From assembly GCA_900322215.1 (NCBI GenBank), contig ONYW01000012.1, positions 1 through 32,716 on the forward strand: a stretch of 32,716 nt of DNA, read 5' to 3'. The translations under genes and the position numbers were made by a program. Source of the stretch: an uncultured Eubacteriales bacterium. Lineage in GTDB: Bacteria > Bacillota > Clostridia > Christensenellales > CAG-917. Below the pieces are notes generated by a model. That model saw only the letters and a program-made list of their open reading frames with translations, ran no database searches and was not told where the DNA came from. Positions 1-8,285 of the stretch are shown here, piece by piece; position 1 is the first letter of the stretch, and the number at the start of each line of letters is the position of its first letter.

Positions 1-149
1 CGCCTTTGGGACGCTTCGCAACAGAATGTCCCAAAGTCTCGTACTGAGTGCAGACCGAGGCACTCCGGGGACTCCGCCTTGCGGAGTCGGTTCCGTCTTC
101 GAATGAGTAAGTCGGGACTCCGGCGCGTCTTCGAACAGCACGCATTAAA
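1..149. repeat. Non-coding stretch with hairpins and short direct repeats
   Basis: I see no gene here. CTTTGGGAC (4-12) pairs perfectly with GTCCCAAAG (28-36). GACTCCGC (70-77) pairs with GCGGAGTC (81-88) around a 3-nt loop. GGGACTCCG occurs at 68-76 and 114-122, and CGTCTTCGAA at 94-103 and 126-135, so a short composite unit seems to be present twice. It adjoins the nested-palindrome elements and may be the remnant of another repeat family or of an element cut by the window edge. Confidence 0.5.
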
Positions 150-271
150 AAACCGCGATATTTGGATGAAGAGCGCGGAAAAGCCCCCTTGGGAGAAGGG
201 CGCGTACATTGAAGTACGTAACCGACTACCAAGGGGGCTTTGACAATGCTATTCGCTAAATAGCGTGGTTT
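150..271. repeat. Nested-palindrome interspersed element, copy 1
   Basis: The element has three tiers. The outer arms 150-163 and 258-271 are complementary at 12 of 14 positions. The middle arms AAGCCCCCTTGG (181-192) and CCAAGGGGGCTT (229-240) are perfect. The inner stem CGTAC (203-207) and GTACG (214-218) closes on an ATTGAA loop. Copy 2 follows about 124 bp downstream with the same architecture, and a partial third copy ends the window. The middle arm sequence differs between copies while pairing is kept, which suggests selection on structure. No transposase lies nearby. It could be a MITE-like or REP-like element. Confidence 0.75.
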
Positions 272-274
272 GTA

Positions 275-395
275 AAACCGTGTGATTTAGATGAATAACA
301 AGAAAACACCCCCGTGGGGCAATCCTAATGTACAAGAAGTACATGAATTGAACCAAGGGGGTGTTGACAAAGTTAGTCGCTAAATCACGCGGTTT
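275..395. repeat. Nested-palindrome interspersed element, copy 2
   Basis: The outer arms AAACCGTGTGATTTAG (275-290) and 380-395 pair over 16 bp with one G-T type position. The middle arms 305-317 and 353-365 pair with one mismatch. The inner stem ATGTAC (328-333) and GTACAT (339-344) is perfect around AAGAA. The flanks match copy 1 (GATGAA upstream, TTGACAA and CGCTAAAT downstream). The right end touches the stop codon of the leftward hydrolase gene. Read on the minus strand the G-rich arm is followed by TGTTTTCTTG, so this copy may also terminate that transcript. Confidence 0.75.
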
Positions 396-1312
396 TATCC
401 AACGAATTCGTTGAGTTTTTCGAGGAAGTCGTTGTACACGTCCTTGTTGTTGATTTCGTTGAGGATCTCGTGTCTGCCACCCTCGTAGAGTGTGATAGAA
501 AGATTTTCAACGCCGAGTTTGTGATATTGCTCGTAGAGTTTTTCAACCAATTTTCCGTTGCCGCCGACAGGATCGTGGTCACCTGAGAAAAGTGCGATAG
601 GCTTTTTGACGTCGATCTTTGCGAGGTTTTGTTTTTTATAACTCGCTTTGAGGCCGTTGACGAAGAATTTGAAGAAAGCGACGGACATGATATAGCCGCA
701 CTCGTCGTCCGCGAGGTATTTTTCGACTTGCTTTCTGTCTCTTGAGAGCCAGCCGAAGTCGCCCTCTGCTTTGTACGGTTTGTTGTATGCGCCAAAGGTC
801 ATCTTGTCAAGGAAGTCGCCGCGCTTGTCGCCCTTTGCGGAGAATGCGTATGCGCAGTTTGCGAGGCAGCAGCCGACGGAGAGGAGCATACCCTTTTGCA
901 TTGCGGAGCCGCAAAGGATTGCGCCGACGTGATCCTCGGATTCCTCGATATATCTTTGTCCGACCATACTGCCGTAGCTGTGTCCGAGATATACGACAGG
1001 CAAACCGAATCTCTTCTTGAGCATCTTTGTGATTTCAACTTCGTCGCGAACGGTGTCGTTGTAGATATCGCCCGTGTGGAAACCTTTGTTGCCTTTTGGA
1101 GAGAGCGGGCTTGTCGCGCCGTGAGCGCGGTGGTCGTCCGCAAAAACGATAAAGCCGTTAGCATTCAAAAATTTTGCAAAATCGTCGTAGCGAGTTGCGT
1201 GTTCCGCCATACCGTGTGAGATTTGCACGACCGCTTTCGGGCTTTCGACTTCGTCCCAAAGATAGCATTGCAAAACGGTACCGTCAAAACTTGTAAACTT
1301 TTCATTTTTCAT
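395..1312 (-). CDS. Alpha/beta hydrolase, monoacylglycerol lipase / lysophospholipase (PldB) type
   Basis: This is a 305-residue serine hydrolase of the Hydrolase_4 group, which cleaves acyl esters of monoglycerides or lysophospholipids. The family signature HGMAEHATRY is at residues 33-42. The nucleophile elbow GHSYG is at 110-114 with Ser112. The likely acid is Asp247 in GDHDP and the likely base is His281 in GGRHE. There is no signal peptide, so it should be cytosolic. I chose the ATG at 1312 because GGGAG lies 7 nt upstream; an in-frame ATG two codons earlier is too close to that site and the reading frame further upstream has no ribosome site. It stands alone, divergent from murG, and its stop codon abuts a palindromic repeat. 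The substrate cannot be told from sequence. Confidence 0.9.
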   Translation of the reverse strand: MKNEKFTSFDGTVLQCYLWDEVESPKAVVQISHGMAEHATRYDDFAKFLNANGFIVFADDHRAHGATSPLSPKGNKGFHTGDIYNDTVRDEVEITKMLKKRFGLPVVYLGHSYGSMVGQRYIEESEDHVGAILCGSAMQKGMLLSVGCCLANCAYAFSAKGDKRGDFLDKMTFGAYNKPYKAEGDFGWLSRDRKQVEKYLADDECGYIMSVAFFKFFVNGLKASYKKQNLAKIDVKKPIALFSGDHDPVGGNGKLVEKLYEQYHKLGVENLSITLYEGGRHEILNEINNKDVYNDFLEKLNEFVG

Positions 1313-1512
1313 AATCATTCTCCCATGTCGCAAACGCGACCGTTTTTTCAATATAATATGATTTTAGCACAGTCAAAAACAAATTTCAATATCAATTCTC
1401 TATCAAATATCACTTTTTGCGTGATTTTTTGCAATATACGCCATATCTTTGCAAAAACAGGTTTGCGAACAAAATTTTATGACAATCATAAAATAACAGG
1501 AAGGAAAAAACT

Positions 1513-2577
1513 ATGCCAAAACAAATCGCAGTATTCACAGGCGGAGGAACGGGCGGACACATCTATCCCAACCTCGCGCTCATCCCCGACTTTATAGAGG
1601 CGGGTTTTGCGCCCGTCTATATCGGAGGCAGCGGCGACACGCAGGAAAAGCGACTTGCAAAGGAAAACCAAATCCCCTATTTTGCCGTAGACACGGTCAA
1701 ATTTTCCCGCGCGCTGTCCTTGGACGCAATAAAAAACAATCTCACCATTTTCACAACGCTGTCAAAAGGCATAAAAGAGGCGAAGTCGGTGCTTGAAAAT
1801 TTGTCCCCGAAATTCGTGTTTTCAAAGGGCGGATACGTCTCTCTCCCCGTGGTCATTGCCGCAAGACGCCTGAATATCCCCGTCTTTGCGCACGAGTCGG
1901 ATATGTCGTTGGGGCTCGCGAACAGGATTGCAAAATTGTACGGCGCAACCGTCCTGAAAGGCAATCCTCTCTCCTCCTTCGAGGGTTTGGAGGCGGGAAT
2001 ACCGCTGCGCAAAGAACTCTTTTCCTCATCAAAACAGCAGGCGCGCAAAACGCTCGGCATACAGGACGCGAATTTGGCAAAGAAAAAGGTTTTGCTCGTG
2101 CTCGGAGGCTCGTCAGGCGCGCAAACTTTCAACGACTTCGTGCGCTGCAAGATGTGCGACCTCACAAGCAAATACTTCGTCCTGCACATAACGGGCAAAG
2201 GCAAAAACGCAAAACTCTTTCACGAGAATTATATGTGTTTTGACTATGCGGACAACATAGGCGATTTTTACGCCGCGAGCGATATAGTGTTGTCGCGCGC
2301 GGGGGCGACCGCCGTCTTTGAAATCACAGCTCTAAAAAAACGCGCGGTATTCGTGCCTCTCCCCAAAGGGACGTCGAGAGGCGACCAAATCTTCAATGCG
2401 GAACTCGCAAAGGAACACGGCGCTGTCGTCACTCCGCAAATAGAGGACGAAAAGACGCTTTTTGACAATATTTTGCTGTCTATCGACAAAGCCGCAAAAA
2501 ATCCGCCGACAACCCCCGTATCATCCGACACGAACGGAAAGATTGTAAAACTCGTATGTGATAGGCTTGCCACGTAA
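1513..2577 (+). CDS. murG: UDP-N-acetylglucosamine--N-acetylmuramyl-(pentapeptide) pyrophosphoryl-undecaprenol N-acetylglucosamine transferase
   Basis: MurG adds GlcNAc to lipid I to make lipid II, at the inner face of the membrane. The 354-residue length is normal. The N-terminal glycine loop GGGTGGHIYP (residues 10-19) and the second loop SKGGYVSLPV bind the lipid acceptor side. The C-terminal half has LGGSSGAQ and the donor-site run SRAGATAVFE followed by P-x-P and GDQIFNA, as in characterised MurG proteins. The start is supported by AGGAAGGA about 6-9 nt upstream. It is not inside a visible dcw cluster: its only partner is the membrane-anchored protein starting 9 nt after its stop, so the two are probably co-transcribed. 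Confidence 0.96.
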   Translation: MPKQIAVFTGGGTGGHIYPNLALIPDFIEAGFAPVYIGGSGDTQEKRLAKENQIPYFAVDTVKFSRALSLDAIKNNLTIFTTLSKGIKEAKSVLENLSPKFVFSKGGYVSLPVVIAARRLNIPVFAHESDMSLGLANRIAKLYGATVLKGNPLSSFEGLEAGIPLRKELFSSSKQQARKTLGIQDANLAKKKVLLVLGGSSGAQTFNDFVRCKMCDLTSKYFVLHITGKGKNAKLFHENYMCFDYADNIGDFYAASDIVLSRAGATAVFEITALKKRAVFVPLPKGTSRGDQIFNAELAKEHGAVVTPQIEDEKTLFDNILLSIDKAAKNPPTTPVSSDTNGKIVKLVCDRLAT

Positions 2578-2586
2578 GGTGAGTTT

Positions 2587-3942
2587 ATGCAAAATCAAAA
2601 AACAATGGCAAAATGGCTGGCGGTAGGACTGCTGCTTATGGTGGCTATCGCCTGCTACGTCGTTCTCAGCACCGTTCTAAAAAAAGACGCCCCGACTGCG
2701 GACACAACGGCTTCCGCAAGCGAAACAAAGCCTGACGAACAACCCGTCTCCCCTACGCCGAGCGTGCCCGAGCATATTCCCGTCTATTCGACTTTCCCCC
2801 GTCGTGCGGAAAAAATCGGCGGAATGTCCGTAAATCACACGGGCGGAGAAAACGCGGATACATATCTCGTCTCATACGCGTTTCAACAAAAGACGTTGCT
2901 CTTCTTCTCCACTTTGTCAACGGAATACGACGTCAACGAGCAAGGCATATACCTTGCGGTGTTTTCAAGCGACTATCTTCTCTCAACTGCGCGAATTGCC
3001 GACGAACAGGAGACATATCTCGCCTCTATTCTCACAAAAAACGGCATACTCCTTGCGACAAAAACGGACTCTCAAACGGTTTTCAGACTGCTCTCTCTTG
3101 ACGGAGACGTGGTTGCGACGAGTTTTGCAATGCGCTTTGACAGCCTCGCTTTCACCGTCGATTCTTTGACAAAAGACGTCGTGTGCTTGGGCTCGGACGA
3201 ATCGTTTGTGTATGAATACGAGATAGACGACGACCTGCGCGCCACGCGCTCGAATTTCGTCTATCCGTCGGCAAGCCCGAAAGTTTGCAAAATCTTGAAT
3301 TTCAGCAACTACAAACTCGTTTTCGTGCAAAGCGAACAAAACGTCGATATAGTTTCGTTTTCGCAAAACACGGGCTTTATTTGCAAAAACAGGCTTATAA
3401 ACTCTAAGTTTGTGCAAATACTACCAAGTTTGTCCGCGTCGTCTCAGGCGTTTACTTTGCTCGCGAAAAAGCAGGACAAACAAGGCGATTCTTTGTTGCT
3501 TGTGAGTTTTGATTCGAGCGGAAACATGCTGTCTTCCTATCTTGTAAACGACGCACCTATCGGAGTCTTAAAGCAGGAAAACGAGCAGGTGATTTTGTTC
3601 ACCCAAGACGAAAGGTATCAATTTTGCTCGCATTTAGAACTCGTTTCAAAATCGCAATACGAAGCGGACGATTCGCCTTTTGCATCAAGCGTAAAACTCG
3701 AAGACATAGAGGGCTCGGATTTGTTTGTGAGAACGGACGGCATAACTTTTCAGGTCGTCGACAAATCTGCGAACGTTCTCTTCTCCGCAAAAGGGAAAAA
3801 CGTATTTGCGGAATATGCGACATCGACAAGCACCGCACGGCCTGCACGGCTCAAACTGTTCTATGACGGCAAAGCCTCAAACGATGTCTCGTATATGGCG
3901 TTCGGCGACTATGACGTCATGATAGTCGAGATAGACGTATAA
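2587..3942 (+). CDS. Unrecognised membrane-anchored extracytoplasmic protein, in operon with murG
   Basis: I do not recognise this 451-residue protein. A short N-terminal segment is followed by one hydrophobic helix (about residues 9-29). A Thr/Ser/Pro/Glu-rich linker runs to about residue 65, and a long beta-rich region follows in which short hydrophobic strands alternate with Asp/Ser/Asn turns, resembling a beta-propeller in texture only. The layout is that of a type II membrane protein with its large domain outside the cell. The GGTGAG ribosome site lies right after the murG stop and the gap is 9 nt, so translation follows murG closely. Its position suggests a cell-envelope role, but that is inference from context. 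No catalytic motif is visible. Confidence 0.8.
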   Translation: MQNQKTMAKWLAVGLLLMVAIACYVVLSTVLKKDAPTADTTASASETKPDEQPVSPTPSVPEHIPVYSTFPRRAEKIGGMSVNHTGGENADTYLVSYAFQQKTLLFFSTLSTEYDVNEQGIYLAVFSSDYLLSTARIADEQETYLASILTKNGILLATKTDSQTVFRLLSLDGDVVATSFAMRFDSLAFTVDSLTKDVVCLGSDESFVYEYEIDDDLRATRSNFVYPSASPKVCKILNFSNYKLVFVQSEQNVDIVSFSQNTGFICKNRLINSKFVQILPSLSASSQAFTLLAKKQDKQGDSLLLVSFDSSGNMLSSYLVNDAPIGVLKQENEQVILFTQDERYQFCSHLELVSKSQYEADDSPFASSVKLEDIEGSDLFVRTDGITFQVVDKSANVLFSAKGKNVFAEYATSTSTARPARLKLFYDGKASNDVSYMAFGDYDVMIVEIDV

Positions 3943-3979
3943 TCTTTGTATCGCACAAAAGACAAAATTTTTCTCTTTA

Positions 3980-4008
3980 TTGACACACCACCCTTTCCGC
4001 TGTATAAT
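3980..4008 (+). promoter_or_regulatory. Consensus sigma-A promoter abutting a start codon
   Basis: TTGACA (3980-3985) and TATAAT (4003-4008) are both perfect and lie 17 nt apart. Only 6 nt separate the -10 box from the ATG at 4015, so transcription should begin at or next to the start codon. No Shine-Dalgarno sequence precedes that ATG. Confidence 0.85.
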
Positions 4009-4014
4009 ATTTGT

Positions 4015-4404
4015 ATGAGCAAGAAAAACCCTCAACAACAAAACGCACAGCCATACTCTAATATGACGGCAAGGCGAATCGTCTTGCTGCTTGGCTTTTT
4101 GATCGTTTTGGTCGGCTTTGCCGCCGTCGTGCTTGGCGCACTCGTTCTCTTTGTTCCGGGGTTTGACATCGTCAAAGGCACGAGACCGATCGTTCAAATC
4201 ATCTACTTTATGGCAATAGGCATCGGCGCTTGCTTTGTCGGCATAATCTTTGCCGTTGCGGGTGCGAATACAAAAAAAGGGCTTGCCCGCCTCGCCTTCT
4301 TCCTTGGCACGGTCGCTTTTATAACGGGCGCGGCGCTGCTTATCATCTCCCTGTTTTTCAACACTATCTTGCCTATTCAAGCGATTGAAAACCTGCACGC
4401 TTAA
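4015..4404 (+). CDS. Small three-helix membrane protein, probably leaderless
   Basis: This 129-residue protein has a polar, Gln/Asn-rich N-terminus of about 20 residues and three strongly hydrophobic segments near residues 21-45, 60-82 and 92-115. I do not recognise the family and see no catalytic residues. The ATG at 4015 is chosen because a perfect promoter ends 6 nt before it; upstream in-frame codons would lie inside the promoter. The next in-frame ATG also lacks a ribosome site, so a leaderless mRNA is the simplest reading. It follows the murG operon and converges on the polysaccharide operon, from which a strong bidirectional terminator separates it. Confidence 0.75.
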   Translation: MSKKNPQQQNAQPYSNMTARRIVLLLGFLIVLVGFAAVVLGALVLFVPGFDIVKGTRPIVQIIYFMAIGIGACFVGIIFAVAGANTKKGLARLAFFLGTVAFITGAALLIISLFFNTILPIQAIENLHA

Positions 4405-4462
4405 CGGTGCGAAGCAAAACGAAGATGATTTTGCAAGTCGCAAAATACAGTACACAACAATC

Positions 4463-4490
4463 AAAAAACGCATCACTCGATGCGTTTTTT
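4463..4490. terminator. Bidirectional intrinsic terminator between convergent genes
   Basis: AAAAAACGCATC (4463-4474) and GATGCGTTTTTT (4479-4490) form a perfect 12-bp stem with a 4-nt loop. The A and T runs give a U-tract on either strand. It separates the small membrane protein (+) from the polysaccharide operon (-). Confidence 0.9.
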
Positions 4491-4529
4491 TGTTGCTTTC
4501 TTTTGAGATATATTGCCTTATTCCTATTG

Positions 4530-6374
4530 TTATTCTTCTTCGTGCGGCGGAAGTCCCAACAGTTTTTCCCAATTTTCAAATGAGGTCAACTCATTTTCCG
4601 CTTTCAAATATTGCTTTTTCACATGACCGTATTCAAACAATATGCGGATTGCAACTCCAGCCATTTTGAAACCGTACTTAAAGAGCATACCTCTCTTTTG
4701 CTTTGTTACAAATCCCCTGTCCGTCTCCGCGTCATACTGCACCGTGATTTTCGATTTGTAAAAATCGCTCGGCACCGACTGCGTGAGCGACACAAGTCTC
4801 CCCTCTTTCCTCTCCTTTTTGTCATAGAAACAGGTTGGAACAAGGTACCCGTTCAAGGTGAGCACCTTTTTGAGATACGAACTTTTTATGTTAAGGTACG
4901 GCGTCATTTGCTCGACGTCATAGCCCTGCTGTTTGAGTTGTTCTTTGCCGTACTGCCTTATCGTGCGTGCGCGCAAAGAGGCGTGCATTGCTTCCGCGTC
5001 CAAATTCATCAAATATTTCGGCCCTTTGAAAAAGTCTTTGTAGCCTTCGATGATAAACTCCGCCGCTTGGTATCTTTGATACACGAGCTGTTTTGCGACT
5101 CCTCTCACGAGTCTCTTCAACACTGCGCCGAGTTTGCCGTCAAAGTGTAGCGCGGTTGTAACAAGTTCGTTTCGCTTGATATAATATTCAAGCTCCGCAG
5201 AATACTTTGAGTCAAAGCTGTCATGCCATACGCCGATACCGTTGACAAGCATAATGCCCTTTGCGCTCCTTATCGGATATTCGACGTCATCGTATTTGAT
5301 AAAGAACGGGAGCGGCAATCCACTCTCCTTTACCGCCGCCACAGGTTGGCACAAGAACCACCAACCACTGTACGTGCAAAATTTTTGTTCTTCGTTTCTG
5401 AGTATGTCAATCTCTTTTGAGAGGTTGTAGGCATGTCCGTTGGATTGAAGTTTTACACCATCCCATGCGGCGCTCATCTCGTGCTGATAGGTCATGTCGC
5501 TAAGGTGTATCATGCTTGCGCCTATAGAGAGCGTGTCGCTCTTTGCAAAGCGGAGGTAGGCAAGCACCTTTTCAAGCATCTTCGGATCGAAAACTATGTC
5601 GTCGTCCTGCAAGAGGAAATGCGTGTATTTCTTTGCCCTGTACGCCTCTATAATACCGCGGGTAAATCCGCCTGAGCCGCCGAGGTTTTTGTTTTTTACA
5701 ACTCTAAAATTCTCGCTGTCTTCAAGCGTCATAGTCTGCCCGTTGTCAACGACGATGACGTCAAACGCGCGCTTGAGAATCGGATTGTTGTCAAATTCCG
5801 CCCGCATTCTCTCTACGTTTGCAAGCACGTACTTTTCACGCTTGAAAGTACAAATCGCGATAGCGACCTTCGGCTCTCTTTGCTTTTCGTCGGACGTCTC
5901 CAAACTTCCGCCAAAGAATACAGCCCCGTCTTCCAAACTCTCGACCTCTAAATAGCAAAGCCCATCTCCGTCAAGCGCTGAGATGTCAAAAGTTATCGTG
6001 CCGTCGCCGTCGATTTCTTTTTCCTCCAAAACCGACTTTTCAAAATCTATATGCGGATATTCAAAAGGAAGCCTGTGCGCTATAGCGTAGTCGAATCCCT
6101 CAAACTTGTCAAGAATCTCTTTTGTCAACTTGCTCTGCACGATTCTAACGACAAATTTACCCTTTGCGCGGAGAGAATAAGAAAGGTGACGAATAGTCGT
6201 AAAATTTTTGAGTTTTGAGTATGACAAGCAGTTGAAATAGGTGTTAAAAGCAAGTTTTCCGCCACGACAAAACACCACCGCATCGTTTTTCAACTCGCAG
6301 TCGACCGCGCGGTAGTATAGTTCTTTGACGTCGCAAACGCCTGAACACAGCCTCAAATCATACAGTTTCGTCAT
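4530..6374 (-). CDS. GlfT2-like galactofuranosyltransferase
   Basis: This 614-residue transferase resembles mycobacterial GlfT2, which extends galactan with UDP-galactofuranose. An N-terminal beta-rich domain (to about residue 165) precedes a GT-A domain that opens at AIAICTFKRE. The metal-binding DDD is at 257-259. Trp338-Trp339 and the motif IKYDDVEY (Asp362-Asp363) follow, then His384 in GVWHDSF. These match the order and spacing of the DDD, W-D-D and His residues known from GlfT2. A C-terminal helical part of about 200 residues completes it. There are no clear membrane helices, so it should act at the inner membrane face. The ATG at 6374 has AAGGAG 4 nt upstream and lies inside the end of glf (17-nt overlap), so it is translationally coupled. 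Linkage specificity is not determined by sequence. Confidence 0.9.
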   Translation of the reverse strand: MTKLYDLRLCSGVCDVKELYYRAVDCELKNDAVVFCRGGKLAFNTYFNCLSYSKLKNFTTIRHLSYSLRAKGKFVVRIVQSKLTKEILDKFEGFDYAIAHRLPFEYPHIDFEKSVLEEKEIDGDGTITFDISALDGDGLCYLEVESLEDGAVFFGGSLETSDEKQREPKVAIAICTFKREKYVLANVERMRAEFDNNPILKRAFDVIVVDNGQTMTLEDSENFRVVKNKNLGGSGGFTRGIIEAYRAKKYTHFLLQDDDIVFDPKMLEKVLAYLRFAKSDTLSIGASMIHLSDMTYQHEMSAAWDGVKLQSNGHAYNLSKEIDILRNEEQKFCTYSGWWFLCQPVAAVKESGLPLPFFIKYDDVEYPIRSAKGIMLVNGIGVWHDSFDSKYSAELEYYIKRNELVTTALHFDGKLGAVLKRLVRGVAKQLVYQRYQAAEFIIEGYKDFFKGPKYLMNLDAEAMHASLRARTIRQYGKEQLKQQGYDVEQMTPYLNIKSSYLKKVLTLNGYLVPTCFYDKKERKEGRLVSLTQSVPSDFYKSKITVQYDAETDRGFVTKQKRGMLFKYGFKMAGVAIRILFEYGHVKKQYLKAENELTSFENWEKLLGLPPHEEE

Positions 6375-7482
6375 ACAACTCCTTGTCCGCGATATCCATT
6401 GCGGAGGCAATCACCTTGTCCATATCGAGATAACTATATGTGCCGAGTCTTCCGCCGAACAACACGTTTTGTTCTTTTGACGCCAATTCGATATATTTTT
6501 TTGCAAGTGCGTTGTTCTCTTCGTTATTTATAGGATAATACGGCTCCATGCCGTCTTTCCACTCGGAAGGATACTCTTTCGTTACGATGCTAAAATCCTG
6601 TTCTCCAAATTCAAACCTTTTGTGGTCTATGATTCTTGTGTACGGCACGTCGCGTCCCGTATAGTTGACAACCGCCGACGCTTGAAAATCTTTTTCGTCC
6701 ACTCTTTCGGTTTCAAAGCGCAATGTCCTATATTGGAGTTTCCCTAAACAAAAGTCAAAATACTCGTCGATCATGCCCGAATACACGGTTTTTCTTGCCA
6801 AATCGTGTTGATAATCCTTTATTTCGGCAAAATCAACTCCGAGCCTTACGTCTGCACCTGCGAGCATTTTTTCGATCATACGGGTGTATCCGCCGACGGG
6901 TATGCCTTGATATACGTCGTTGAAATAGTTGTTGTTATATTCAAACCTAAGCGGCAGGCGCTTTATGATAAACGCAGGCAAATCCTTGCAGTCTCTGCCC
7001 CATTGCTTTTCCGTATAGCCCTTTATTAGCGTCTCGTATACGTCCTTTCCGACAAGTTTTAATGCCTGTTCTTCAAGATTTTTCGGCTCGTCTATGTCAA
7101 GTCTTTGCTCGGCGATTTTTGCTTGCGCTTCCTCGCTTGTCTCCACTCCCCAAAGTTCGTGGAAAGTGTTCATGTTGAAAGGAAGACTGAAATATTTCCC
7201 CTTGAAATATGCCTTTGGCGAATTGACAAAGTCATTGAACTTGGCAAACTTGTTCACAAACTTCCAAACTCTTGCGTTTGAAGTGTGGAAGATATGCGCG
7301 CCATACTTGTGGATGTTTATTCCGTCCACGTTCTCTGTATAGCAGTTTCCGCCGATATGATTTCTTTTGTCTATGACAAGGCATGATTTTCCGCATTGTG
7401 TCGCCAAGTATGCAAAAGTAGCGCCGAAAAGTCCGGCGCCTACTATAAGGTAATCATATTTTTTTGCCTTGTCAAATTCCAT
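6358..7482 (-). CDS. glf: UDP-galactopyranose mutase
   Basis: Glf is a flavoenzyme that converts UDP-galactopyranose to UDP-galactofuranose. The protein has 374 residues, normal for bacterial Glf. The FAD-binding GAGLFG is at 15-20, followed by the typical IDKRNHIGGN and the YGAHIFHTS segment near the active site. Later family features include EKQWGRD, the PVGGYT motif and the C-terminal GRLGTYSYLDMD. The ATG at 7482 starts 2 nt after the wzt stop (TGA-TT-ATG), so re-initiation or coupling is likely; no strong ribosome site is visible. It supplies donor to the GlfT2-like transferase directly downstream. Confidence 0.97.
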   Translation of the reverse strand: MEFDKAKKYDYLIVGAGLFGATFAYLATQCGKSCLVIDKRNHIGGNCYTENVDGINIHKYGAHIFHTSNARVWKFVNKFAKFNDFVNSPKAYFKGKYFSLPFNMNTFHELWGVETSEEAQAKIAEQRLDIDEPKNLEEQALKLVGKDVYETLIKGYTEKQWGRDCKDLPAFIIKRLPLRFEYNNNYFNDVYQGIPVGGYTRMIEKMLAGADVRLGVDFAEIKDYQHDLARKTVYSGMIDEYFDFCLGKLQYRTLRFETERVDEKDFQASAVVNYTGRDVPYTRIIDHKRFEFGEQDFSIVTKEYPSEWKDGMEPYYPINNEENNALAKKYIELASKEQNVLFGGRLGTYSYLDMDKVIASAMDIADKELYDETV

Positions 7483-7484
7483 AA

Positions 7485-8282
7485 TCACAGAGTGTTGCAC
7501 TCTTTGAGATATGCGGCGACGACGTCGTCCGCCGTGCCTCGCATGACCTCGCTGCCCTCTTTGAGCCAAATAGCTTTGTTGCAAAGGTCGCGAACGGCGT
7601 TCATGCTGTGCGAGACGACGATAAACGTCGCACCTTCGTCTTTGAGTTCATGAATCTTTTTTGAACACTTCTTTTGGAAAGGTACGTCGCCGACGCCGAG
7701 GATTTCGTCTACGAGCAGGACGTCGGGATGGACGTCGACGGCAATTGAAAAGCCGAGGCGGGAGAGCATACCTTGCGAGTAGTTTTTGAGAGGCACGTTC
7801 ATAAATTTTTGAAGTTCGGAAAATTCGACGATGCTGTCATACTTTTTCATCATCTCTTTGCGACTGAAACCGAGCATTGCGCCGTTCAAAAACACGTTTT
7901 CTTTGCCGGTTGCGTCCATATCGAAGCCCGCGCCGAGTTTTAGGAGCGGGACCATGTTGCCGCGCGTTTGGATATACCCTTCGGTCGGCTCCAATATACC
8001 TGCTATCATACGAAGGAGCGTACTCTTTCCCGCGCCGTTTCTGCCGATAAGGGCATAACTTTCTCCGCGCCTCACCTGCAAACTTACGTGCTTGACCGCC
8101 CAAAAATCTTCATACTTTATTTGGTGTTTAATAAACTTTATAGCATACTCTTTGATGTTGTCGATGCGCTCGGTCGGCATACGAAACCTGATCGACACAT
8201 CGTGCACGTCAACCAACAAATTCTCGTCCTCTTCAAAGGACAACTGAGTATTCTCTTGCGGCAAAATAATCTTTTCTTCCAT
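7485..8282 (-). CDS. wzt: ABC transporter ATPase for polysaccharide export (Wzt/RfbE/TagH type)
   Basis: This 265-residue ATPase powers export of an undecaprenyl-linked polysaccharide through the Wzm-type permease encoded upstream. Walker A GRNGAGKST is at 80-88, the ABC signature YSQGM at 168-172, Walker B VLLVDE at 188-193 and the H-loop His at 225. The N-terminal extension before Walker A and the LGAGFD motif are typical of the polysaccharide-export branch. It lacks the C-terminal carbohydrate-binding domain of E. coli O9a Wzt, so it is of the short type, as in the Klebsiella O2a and mycobacterial galactan systems. It starts 3 nt after the permease stop codon. Confidence 0.93.
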   Translation of the reverse strand: MEEKIILPQENTQLSFEEDENLLVDVHDVSIRFRMPTERIDNIKEYAIKFIKHQIKYEDFWAVKHVSLQVRRGESYALIGRNGAGKSTLLRMIAGILEPTEGYIQTRGNMVPLLKLGAGFDMDATGKENVFLNGAMLGFSRKEMMKKYDSIVEFSELQKFMNVPLKNYSQGMLSRLGFSIAVDVHPDVLLVDEILGVGDVPFQKKCSKKIHELKDEGATFIVVSHSMNAVRDLCNKAIWLKEGSEVMRGTADDVVAAYLKECNTL

Positions 8283-8285
8283 ATA

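Noticed and set aside
3946-4014. Upstream TTG start for the small membrane protein
   Set aside because: The added codons would lie within and upstream of the perfect promoter, so they could not be transcribed from it, and they have no ribosome site.
7483-7584. Upstream start for UDP-galactopyranose mutase
   Set aside because: The extra 34 residues are Arg-rich, overlap the ATPase gene in another frame and precede the normal start of the FAD-binding fold.
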